64,000 nucleotides of DNA from Flavobacterium ammonificans (GTDB taxonomy: Bacteria; Bacteroidota; Bacteroidia; Flavobacteriales; Flavobacteriaceae). The notes below the pieces were generated by a model. The model saw nothing but the letters and a program-made list of their open reading frames with translations. It ran no database searches and had not been told where the DNA came from. The stretch spans positions 1,674,001 through 1,738,000 of the forward strand of contig NZ_AP025185.1 of assembly GCF_020886115.1 (NCBI RefSeq), written 5' to 3'. This document shows, piece after piece, positions 7,538 through 14,760 of this stretch; within the stretch, counting starts at the first letter, position 1; each line of letters begins with the position of its first letter. A program made the translations under genes and the position numbers.

Positions 7538-10204
7538 TTACAATTTATAACTTATTGAAAACAGTACTACTCTTGGCAATACAAATGTTGTTCTCTCACT
7601 AATTAAGTAATCTGAGAATGAAAAGTCATTTTTTACTGAGGTATTCAATACATTATTCATGGACAATTCAAATCCAAATGGACTATTTTTCTTTTGATAA
7701 CGCAAAGAAGTATTCGCAAGATCATAAAAATTACGTTGCTGATTTGCGTTAGTATTACTAGTATTTTCATACTCTAATTTGTAAGTCCAATGCTTGAAAA
7801 AAGAAAACTCAGCATCAGCATTGTAGGTATCGAATTGAAATTGTGATTGTGTAATCCCTTTAAATTGACTAAAACCTTTCGTATAACCTACACTTACTGT
7901 AGGCCATTTTTTATAAGCTGTTTTGATTAAAACACCCACTTTTTGGTTATTCCTATCATTTGAAGTTGTCACACCATTCAAGTTTTGTAAATAATTGAAC
8001 CAACTTAAGCTCGAACTAAATCGAAGGTTAAAACGATATATTTTTTTTGTAAATGACCCATTTACATTATAATTTGTCTCTGGATTGTCTCTCAAAAATG
8101 GAGTATTCACTTGGTTAATTCCTTGCAGAATTACTTCATTACGAATGTTATTTTCTTTTTTTACAAAGCTTGCCATAGCATTCCAAGTAATACCACGATA
8201 CATATTCATTTTTGAATATCTCAAATTAGCCGAATGAAACTGTTCATTCTCCAATAAGGCATTCCCTTTAAAAACTAAATTATAATTTTGTAACGTAAAT
8301 TGATCTGCTAACTGACTTACTTCAGGAAATCCCACTTCTAGTTTATAACTAAAATTGAGCGTTTCTGATTTATTGAATTCAAATTCACTAGTCCATTGTG
8401 GTAACCAAACTTGTTTTTCTAAAACTCTTCTTCCAGAGGCTTGTTCTGTTTGCATTGCATACCAATGGCTATACAGTGCGGGTTTATTTGTCCAAATTCC
8501 AATTCTAAATTTGTACTCTAAGCCGATGTAAGCATCATTAAGTTGGTAGTTGATATCGTTGCCAAAACCTCCAGTGCTAAAAGAGTTACTACCATTTGTG
8601 TTTAATAGCTGTTTTTCGGAGGTAAACAATTGAGAGCGCCCGTTATTATTACCGAAAATAGTATACAAATGATTGTCATTGTTTATCACCCAATAATGTT
8701 TAAATAGTGCATCTACAGAGTGATTTTGCACTCTTTTGATTTGATCTATGGTATAGGTATTATCAGATTGAATGGGAATGATGCCTGTTAAAAAAGGTTG
8801 GTCTGTAAACCAACGTGTTTGTGGTGTATTAGTGTCATATGCGTGATTGACTACAAAAGTCGTAGTATGTGCATCGTTATAACTTTTATGCCATTCCAAG
8901 TATTGTTTAATTGCAGTATTATCCGCCTGATTCAAAGTTTGAAAAACACTGCTCCTCAAATTGGTTATCGAATTAATAGTATTGTTCAAATCATTCGTAC
9001 TCGATTGGTATTGCCCATTGTAATACCATTTTTCTTTGGCATTAGGAGAATAATTCAATTTTATATTTGAAATTCCGAGTAACGAACGATTGTCTCCTTT
9101 TTGTAATTTGTTTTCAAATGCGATTGCACTATTTTGCAAATATTCGTTTTTGCTTTCTATTTGAGATGCTGTTAACACCTTTGATAAGATAGAAAACCCG
9201 GATATCTCTAATTTATTTGAAAAGTCATGGCTAAAATTCAGTGCTGCAAATTGGGATTTATTTTGAACAACTTCATTATTATCAGTAGCAAAACTATATA
9301 AATTGGTAAATGATTTTCGACCGGAAAGAAAACTACTCATTCCGCCACCAAAACGCAATAAATCATCAAAAGTAAAGGTTCGTTTACCAATGTTGTTAGC
9401 ATCGCCTATGAAACTCAAATTAGTTTTTGGGCTGTAATAAAATAAAGCGGCATGCGCCAAATAAAAGCCATTATTGACATTTCCAACTTCAGCTCCAGCT
9501 TCCACATCACCAAAAACAAATTTCTTTTTATCTGCTTTAAGTTTTACGTTCATAGCTAAATCATCACTATCCGATACTTGTTTCATGAACCCCACTTCAT
9601 TAAAATGGTCTATGACTTCAATTTTATCTAATGCATCAGCGGGTATATTTTCTACCGCTAATTTACTTCCACCGCCAAAAAACGATTTACCTTCTACTAG
9701 CATTTTTGTTACCTTTTTGCCTTGTACGGTAACATTTCCTTTTTTGTCTACTTCAACACCCGGCAATTTTTCTAAGATCTCTTTCATTTTGCGTTCATTC
9801 CCATTAGCAAAACTCTTCACATCATAGGTTATGGTGTCTTTTTTGATAACTATAGGTTTGAACACATGTTTAATCACAATTTCTTTCAGTTGTTCCCCTG
9901 TGGGTTGAAGTATAAAATCGTGTGTTTTTTCAGTATCGTTAGTTGTTGTAATCCAAACTTGCTCTACATATCCAATGTATGACACTGTGATTTCATATTT
10001 AACCCCTTTATCCAATTCCAAACGATACCGTCCTTTGTTATCAGCAATAGCAAATTTCAAACTCGCTTTTTCTTGTAAGGGTTTGGCAATTATATTGGCT
10101 GATTCTAAGGGCTTTCGATTTTCCTCTGCCACAACACCAGTTATCACTTGGCTTTGCGCCAGTGAAAGGGTTGTAAAAAAAAGAAGCAGGAGGGTTTTAA
10201 ACAT
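7538..10204 (-). CDS. TonB-receptor-like outer-membrane barrel with carboxypeptidase-regulatory domain (module 1)
   Basis: 888 residues with a signal peptide (MFKTLLLLFFTTLSLAQSQ), a CarboxypepD_reg-like beta-sandwich (about 20-110, ITGVVAEENRKPLESANI), a plug-like domain (about 115-225, LEKLPGVEVDKKGNVTVQGK) and a long outer-membrane beta-barrel ending in an aromatic-rich strand (FSISYKL). The layout is that of the outer-membrane beta-barrel family related to TonB-dependent receptors. No TonB box is obvious. It follows the GLPGLI gene by 59 bp and probably forms one envelope complex or transport unit with it. Confidence 0.88.
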   Translation of the reverse strand: MFKTLLLLFFTTLSLAQSQVITGVVAEENRKPLESANIIAKPLQEKASLKFAIADNKGRYRLELDKGVKYEITVSYIGYVEQVWITTTNDTEKTHDFILQPTGEQLKEIVIKHVFKPIVIKKDTITYDVKSFANGNERKMKEILEKLPGVEVDKKGNVTVQGKKVTKMLVEGKSFFGGGSKLAVENIPADALDKIEVIDHFNEVGFMKQVSDSDDLAMNVKLKADKKKFVFGDVEAGAEVGNVNNGFYLAHAALFYYSPKTNLSFIGDANNIGKRTFTFDDLLRFGGGMSSFLSGRKSFTNLYSFATDNNEVVQNKSQFAALNFSHDFSNKLEISGFSILSKVLTASQIESKNEYLQNSAIAFENKLQKGDNRSLLGISNIKLNYSPNAKEKWYYNGQYQSSTNDLNNTINSITNLRSSVFQTLNQADNTAIKQYLEWHKSYNDAHTTTFVVNHAYDTNTPQTRWFTDQPFLTGIIPIQSDNTYTIDQIKRVQNHSVDALFKHYWVINNDNHLYTIFGNNNGRSQLFTSEKQLLNTNGSNSFSTGGFGNDINYQLNDAYIGLEYKFRIGIWTNKPALYSHWYAMQTEQASGRRVLEKQVWLPQWTSEFEFNKSETLNFSYKLEVGFPEVSQLADQFTLQNYNLVFKGNALLENEQFHSANLRYSKMNMYRGITWNAMASFVKKENNIRNEVILQGINQVNTPFLRDNPETNYNVNGSFTKKIYRFNLRFSSSLSWFNYLQNLNGVTTSNDRNNQKVGVLIKTAYKKWPTVSVGYTKGFSQFKGITQSQFQFDTYNADAEFSFFKHWTYKLEYENTSNTNANQQRNFYDLANTSLRYQKKNSPFGFELSMNNVLNTSVKNDFSFSDYLISERTTFVLPRVVLFSISYKL

Positions 10205-10263
10205 AAATTCAATTGGATCTTAATTAGCTATAAAGTATTGGTGCTATTATTTAATTAGCGTAC

Positions 10264-10995
10264 TTAATTTTTACTCTTTTTTTTGTCAATAATTACACCT
10301 CCCATGCTGGCTTCAAGCTTTTTATTGTATTCTTCTTTTGAAATTGTTTTTCCTTTTGGGAAGTTGATCGGTATATCTTTATCACTTAATACTATTTTTG
10401 TAGCCAAGTAGGTAGTATTTATGTAATGAAGCTCTAAAATTAAACCAGGCAAACCATTAAACTGAATTGGTCCAAATCCATAAGGTAACATAGGAGCAAA
10501 CCAAGCTTCAATAGTATAATAGGCAATATCATTAGTATTTCTTGAAAAATAAGATTCTCGACATGTGGCTTTGTAACAAAGATAGTTGTCGATTTTTTTT
10601 GAATCCGAACTGATAATCCAATCCAATTTTGAATTTTTATTTTCAATTAAAATGTTATTACTACCCTTAGTAATTTGTGTATTTGTCAAAATATCACAAT
10701 AAAAATCAAAACTTGAGGTGAACGCTGATCGCGCAATTCTATTCTCTACCTCGCTAAAAGTAGGATCTGAGTTTAATTTGTTAATGTACTTAAAACTCGA
10801 TTTGGTTTTATTAAATTCTAATTTAAATGTTTGGTTATTAGCATATTTTGTCATTCCATAAAACCTTTCTTTATGCTTTTCAGGAATTTGATACAGGATT
10901 GAATCTCTTTTAACGCCATATTCAACTTGACCCGATTGAGCATACAAACCATTTAAGGCCAACAAAGCTATGATTAAGTGTATTTTTTTCATCAT
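10264..10995 (-). CDS. GLPGLI family protein (module 1)
   Basis: 243 residues with a signal peptide (MMKKIHLIIALLALNGLYAQ) and the family's diagnostic stretch FNGLPGLILELHY near residue 185. The fold is predicted beta-rich and periplasmic or surface-located. The family (TIGR01200) is confined to Bacteroidota and has no function I can name. Here and in module 2 it directly precedes an outer-membrane barrel gene, so the two proteins probably work as a pair. Confidence 0.92.
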   Translation of the reverse strand: MMKKIHLIIALLALNGLYAQSGQVEYGVKRDSILYQIPEKHKERFYGMTKYANNQTFKLEFNKTKSSFKYINKLNSDPTFSEVENRIARSAFTSSFDFYCDILTNTQITKGSNNILIENKNSKLDWIISSDSKKIDNYLCYKATCRESYFSRNTNDIAYYTIEAWFAPMLPYGFGPIQFNGLPGLILELHYINTTYLATKIVLSDKDIPINFPKGKTISKEEYNKKLEASMGGVIIDKKKSKN

Positions 10996-11061
10996 CTTTT
11001 TTAATGTAAAACTACCAAAACAAAACGTTTTGGTAGTTTATTTTAATTAAATATCCCTAAA

Positions 11062-11322
11062 TTAATGACAAGCACTTAATAAATTATTAAGTAAATCTAT
11101 ATCATCTTTTCCTCCATCTAGAAATACGAGTAATTCATAAAAATCTAACGCCATGTTTTCACATGGTGTTGCTATTCCTTCATTGTCGCCGGGACCTTGT
11201 ACTACTACAATTTTTGATTTACTTAGGTTGTTTACTACAACTTCTTCTTTTACTTCAATAGTGTTTGCCATTGCAAAAGAACTAATTAGAACAAAACCTA
11301 AAGATAAAAATGTTTTTTTCAT
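11062..11322 (-). CDS. Small exported peptide upstream of GLPGLI module 1
   Basis: 86 residues from the ATG at 11322; an upstream in-frame ATG at 11406 would place 28 non-signal-like residues ahead of a clear signal peptide (MKKTFLSLGFVLISSFAMA). The mature part of about 66 residues is acidic, contains a QGPGDNEG turn, and has two cysteines (TPCENM and the near-terminal SACH). It is 66 bp ahead of the GLPGLI gene in the same direction. I recognise no family. It could be a precursor handled by the module or an independent periplasmic protein. Confidence 0.65.
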   Translation of the reverse strand: MKKTFLSLGFVLISSFAMANTIEVKEEVVVNNLSKSKIVVVQGPGDNEGIATPCENMALDFYELLVFLDGGKDDIDLLNNLLSACH

Positions 11323-11651
11323 TTTACTTACATTTAAATTAAAATTAATATACCACCGATTTACAAATTTATAGTCGCTGTTTCGGATATGTCGACTTAG
11401 TAGCATCCTGGATTCTCTTTAAATACTTTTTTTGATTATGTGTTTTCGGTTTTATGCGCATCTTGAACTTTAATCACTACATCAAATTGGTACTAAATTG
11501 TATTAACAGTTGCTAAACAATTACTATTGTTAAGTAATTTAATGCAAGTTAGTTAGCTGTTATTAATTATAAAATACGTGTTTATACGTAAATTTATAGG
11601 GTATAAAAAAAGACCTCGGTTGAGGTCTTTTGATGGGATTAATTAAAATTA
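11323..11651. other. Gap between small peptide gene and small basic-protein gene
   Basis: No gene is seen in these 329 bases. A -7-like TAAATTTG on the minus strand (11364-11371) fits a promoter for the 11322 gene, though no TTG is found at -33. The motif TACGTGTTTATACGTA stands at 11575-11590. A terminator hairpin occupies 11607-11633. Confidence 0.6.
11607..11633. terminator. Bidirectional terminator after the small basic-protein gene
   Basis: AAAAGACCTC and GAGGTCTTTT form a 10-bp stem with a GGTT loop, flanked by A-run and T-run on either side, 19 bp after the stop codon of the small gene ending at 11652. A hairpin with the same stem follows the HNH gene at 13688. Confidence 0.8.
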
Positions 11652-11789
11652 CTACTTCTTTTTATTGCCTTTTTCACGTTGCGATAAAGCACTACCTGCA
11701 ACAGATTTGCTTGCTGCACTTGTTCTTCCGTCTTTGAGTACTTTTGAAGCTGTTGAGGCTACTTTAGCACTTGTTGTTTTTTTTGCCAT
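11652..11789 (-). CDS. Small basic Lys/Ser/Ala-rich protein (45 residues)
   Basis: 45 codons from ATG 11789: MAKKTTSAKVASTASKVLKD, then a Ser/Ala stretch ending SALSQREKGNKKK. The pattern of a short helix-forming AKVASTASKVL segment and a SKS.AGSALSQ segment matches a small conserved hypothetical family I have seen in many bacteria, of unknown role. It lies between the AIPR gene and module 1 and has its own terminator. Its high charge suggests nucleic-acid contact, which is inference. Confidence 0.65.
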   Translation of the reverse strand: MAKKTTSAKVASTASKVLKDGRTSAASKSVAGSALSQREKGNKKK

Positions 11790-11881
11790 TGGTTGATTAT
11801 TTAGTTAGTATTTTGAATATATGAGATAGAGTTGGGTTAATAGTTGTGGAATGTATTTGAATTAGATAGGATAAATTTATA

Positions 11882-13579
11882 TTATTGTTGACCATTTTTT
11901 ATTTCTTCATCTAACATTTCTTTAAATCTAGTGTTAATTAACTTACGTGAGTCTGGGATTTTATCATCACTTCTATAAGTTCTTATTACATTTTCAAAAA
12001 AATCAATTTTATTAATTATGTTATCGTTTACAAGATTGTCCAAATAAAGAATATAAAATATCTTTTGATCTGAAACATCATAGTTTAATGATTCATATAT
12101 TTTTTTAATTTCAAAATATCTTTTAACTAGAATTGCTGAGGATGATAAATCAAAGTTTGATTCAGTGAAAATTTGAGAATAGTATTTATCAAAAATTTGT
12201 TTCTTTTGATTTGAAGCTTTTTCAGGAAATCCTTGAACAGAAAATAAAATTTGACCAAATTTTTCCATACTAATTTTATGTTCATAAATTTTAGTTTGCG
12301 TTAATCCTATGTCACCTATTTTTCGGGCATAAATAATATCGTTTTCTTCTAAAAATTGCTCGATTTGGATCTGTTCCGAGCTTAATGATTTTAAATCAAT
12401 ATTAGAAATAGCATTTTGACTATTGGTATACTCCGCAATTTTATTTCTAATATTTGAATCGGCTGGTGTTTTAAATACTCTTAAAAGTAATTCACAATTA
12501 GATAAATATTTGATAATGTTATCATTATCGGACTGATTGAATTTATGTAAAGTTCTTAAAGTTTGACCACCATTAACAACCTGGAAATCTTTAATTGTTA
12601 TTTTAAGTTTTTTGTTTGCATTTGTTGGCTCCGAAATAATATCATTTGCAGTAACTGTTAACCCGTTATTATACATAAAAAATTTAGAAGGCTCATCTTT
12701 CAAAGTTTGATAAAGGTTTTCATTGAACTTAGACCTTATGATCAATCCTCTCACATTATCAAACAATAAATTGTATTCCATATTAGTTGATGACAAACTC
12801 TGAAAATCTTCCATCGTATAATTTGTACGATAACTATCTACATTACAAGTAATCCTTAATAAATCAGGAGCAGGAATTCTGATGATATAAGACTTAGAGG
12901 AAGATAAACTACTTTCAACGAATGGTATAATTGAATCATTGCTAATGTGAATTACTGCATTAATAGGTTCTGGTCTTATAGACATTAATTTAGAAATTGT
13001 TTCCAATCCAATTGGAATAGTTTCAAGGTCATATAATTCTTTCAATTTTTTTATTTCTGGAGAATTTACATCTAATTCTTTAATATCATTACTCACAACA
13101 TAAAGACGCAATTTCCATATATCATTCCCATTAAGTTTAGTGATAATGTCATCAGCAAGAATCTTTATTTTTCCAGTTAAACCACTTGTATCATCTGAAA
13201 TAATAGAATTTGTAAATTTTGTGGATAAAAAAGTTTCATTTAAACTTTGTTGTCTATCTTCATTAAATTTTTCTCGAAATTTAAAATTAAATAAGTTAAT
13301 GTAGTTTGATTCTTCGTCTATATGTATTGCATCAACACCAAAATCCTCATCCTTTATATTAAATATTTTAGAATTAAACTCTTGATCGGTTATCAAATCT
13401 ACTAAATCAAATGTGTCTTTAATGTTACAAATAGATTCAAGCATAAACAAGTAAAAGCCAAATCGTTCGATGTGTTTTTCGCTTGGCAACTGAATTCTTT
13501 GTTCTATTTCTTTTTGCAAAATTTGGAAATAAGTTTTGCATTTAATGTTTAAGAGTTTATAGTCGTTAATATTTGCCAT
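11882..13579 (-). CDS. AIPR-family (abortive infection phage resistance) protein
   Basis: 565 residues with the AIPR core visible around residues 280-350: the FMYNNGLTVTAND stretch followed by FQVVNGGQTLRTLHKF. AIPR proteins occur in abortive-infection and other anti-phage settings, often with nuclease or helicase partners; the mechanism is poorly known. There is no membrane segment. It is preceded on its strand by the HNH gene. The A/T-rich codon use and position between two host-like modules suggest it was acquired. Confidence 0.85.
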   Translation of the reverse strand: MANINDYKLLNIKCKTYFQILQKEIEQRIQLPSEKHIERFGFYLFMLESICNIKDTFDLVDLITDQEFNSKIFNIKDEDFGVDAIHIDEESNYINLFNFKFREKFNEDRQQSLNETFLSTKFTNSIISDDTSGLTGKIKILADDIITKLNGNDIWKLRLYVVSNDIKELDVNSPEIKKLKELYDLETIPIGLETISKLMSIRPEPINAVIHISNDSIIPFVESSLSSSKSYIIRIPAPDLLRITCNVDSYRTNYTMEDFQSLSSTNMEYNLLFDNVRGLIIRSKFNENLYQTLKDEPSKFFMYNNGLTVTANDIISEPTNANKKLKITIKDFQVVNGGQTLRTLHKFNQSDNDNIIKYLSNCELLLRVFKTPADSNIRNKIAEYTNSQNAISNIDLKSLSSEQIQIEQFLEENDIIYARKIGDIGLTQTKIYEHKISMEKFGQILFSVQGFPEKASNQKKQIFDKYYSQIFTESNFDLSSSAILVKRYFEIKKIYESLNYDVSDQKIFYILYLDNLVNDNIINKIDFFENVIRTYRSDDKIPDSRKLINTRFKEMLDEEIKNGQQ

Positions 13580-13687
13580 AATTTGTTTTTGTATTGTTTA
13601 TTTCTTTTATTTTTTTTTTTTTTCATCCTAATTTAATTTCTATTTGATTATTAGAAATAGGTGTATATAAGTAAATTTATTTTAATC

Positions 13688-13712
13688 AAAAGACCTCTAT
13701 GAGGTCTTTTGA
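13688..13712. terminator. Terminator after the HNH gene
   Basis: AAAAGACCTC-TAT-GAGGTCTTTT, a 10-bp stem with a three-base loop, seven bases beyond the HNH stop codon. The stem sequence is identical to that at 11607-11633. Confidence 0.8.
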
Positions 13713-13718
13713 TATTTT

Positions 13719-14039
13719 TTACTTTGCAGATATAATACAATAATTTGAAGCTGGATAGTCATCTCCTTTCTTTCTATTATTTTGCCATTGCAAGGCTTGT
13801 AAGTTGTTTAATTCGTCTCCTCCTCCTTTTGAAACAGGTTTAATGTGGTCTATTTCCCATCCATTTCCATTTTCAGTTGTGTTACCGTATTTATCCCAAC
13901 TAATCAAAGCTCCACATAAGTCTTTTCTAGTTATAGTTGGATCCTGGCCAGTAACTATCTTAGCTTTATTCCAAATTACTCGTTTTGTTTCTTCCGAAAA
14001 AGAATTACCACTTCTGTCTGTACTGTTTTGTCTTGCCAT
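13719..14039 (-). CDS. HNH endonuclease-like protein
   Basis: 106 residues with the HNH signature WEIDHIKPVSKGGGDELNNL followed by ALQWQNNRKKGD, which supplies the His-Asn-Asn metal-site residues. The N-terminal part (NSTDRSGNSFSEETKRVIWN) matches a recurring small HNH type. It probably cleaves DNA, but could be a nicking or structural variant. It is read toward the AIPR gene, 139 bp away and separated by a terminator, so co-transcription is unlikely. Confidence 0.85.
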   Translation of the reverse strand: MARQNSTDRSGNSFSEETKRVIWNKAKIVTGQDPTITRKDLCGALISWDKYGNTTENGNGWEIDHIKPVSKGGGDELNNLQALQWQNNRKKGDDYPASNYCIISAK

Positions 14040-14301
14040 TTTTTTTACTGTTAAATATTTATACTAAGTTGACTAATAATTTTTTAAACATTACGATTTA
14101 ATTATTTAAAAGTCGAAATTTATAAAGCCTTTTGCATATCCGAAATACGTGTTTTTACGTATTTATTTCTCCAAGAAACCATCTCTCTAACTAGCTTCAT
14201 AACTCATTTTATTTTACTATCTAAGACTTTGTCTAGTTTAACCACTATTTAAAATTAGTTGGATTTTTAGTGAGGATCTTCACTATTTAAATCTTATAAA
14301 G
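14040..14301. other. Gap between HNH gene and duplicated regulator segment
   Basis: 262 AT-rich bases without a gene. TACGTGTTTTTACGTA at 14146-14161 repeats the motif found at 11575-11590 with one base changed, 107 bp upstream of the HNH start. Nothing else stands out. Confidence 0.55.
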
Positions 14302-14359
14302 ATGAAAACCTCGATCGTTGTATCGGGGTTTTTTTAGTGCTTTACTGTACATTTAAAAA

Positions 14360-14417
14360 ACCGTACTATTTAGATTGTTTTACCGTAAAATGTATTGATT
14401 TGGTTGCATTAGCTTTG
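14360..14417 (+). promoter_or_regulatory. ACCGTA pair and -7 element of LuxR-type gene, copy 2
   Basis: ACCGTA at 14360-14365 and 14382-14387, then TAGCTTTG at 14410-14417, identical in sequence and spacing to the copy at 7062-7119. Confidence 0.6.
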
Positions 14418-14448
14418 ATAGTATCATTTGCAATTTAAAATTAAAGCT

Positions 14449-14736
14449 ATGGGGATTAACGAAGTAAAATGTGATGCATTACTACATGGAGTCATTTCTG
14501 AGGATTTTTCAAAAGATAGTGCTGTACAAGTACATTTAACTGCTAGAGAAGTTGAGATTGTCAAATTGGCCACGAAGGAGAAATGTAGTAAAGAGATGGC
14601 AGATGTTTTGTGTATTAGTACTCGTACCGTTGAAAAACACCGCAAGCATATTATGGAAAAAACAGAATGTAAAAATTTTATTGGAGTTGTCTTATTTGCA
14701 CTGAAATACAAACTTATCGAATTGGATGAAATCTAA
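14449..14736 (+). CDS. Small LuxR-type HTH regulator, copy 2
   Basis: 95 residues, same GerE-type HTH as the 7151 copy, with Ala in place of Glu and Gln in place of Pro in the N-terminal part; the other coding differences are silent. It converges on the barrel gene of module 2, 24 bp away, just as copy 1 faces the barrel of module 1. Two near-identical regulators should bind the same sites. Confidence 0.9.
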   Translation: MGINEVKCDALLHGVISEDFSKDSAVQVHLTAREVEIVKLATKEKCSKEMADVLCISTRTVEKHRKHIMEKTECKNFIGVVLFALKYKLIELDEI

Positions 14737-14760
14737 TGGTTTTGCTCACTAAAGTATGGT

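Larger units (their letters stand above)
14302..14744 (+). repeat. Duplicated segment, copy 2 (matches 7004-7446)
   Basis: Second copy of the terminator, ACCGTA pair, -7 element and LuxR-type gene, offset by exactly 7298 bp with no indel up to the stop codon. Confidence 0.95.

Noticed and set aside
14424..14711. 95-codon frame antisense to the LuxR-type gene (also at 7126-7413)
   Set aside because: It mirrors a well-supported HTH gene and has no independent features; it appears twice only because the segment is duplicated.
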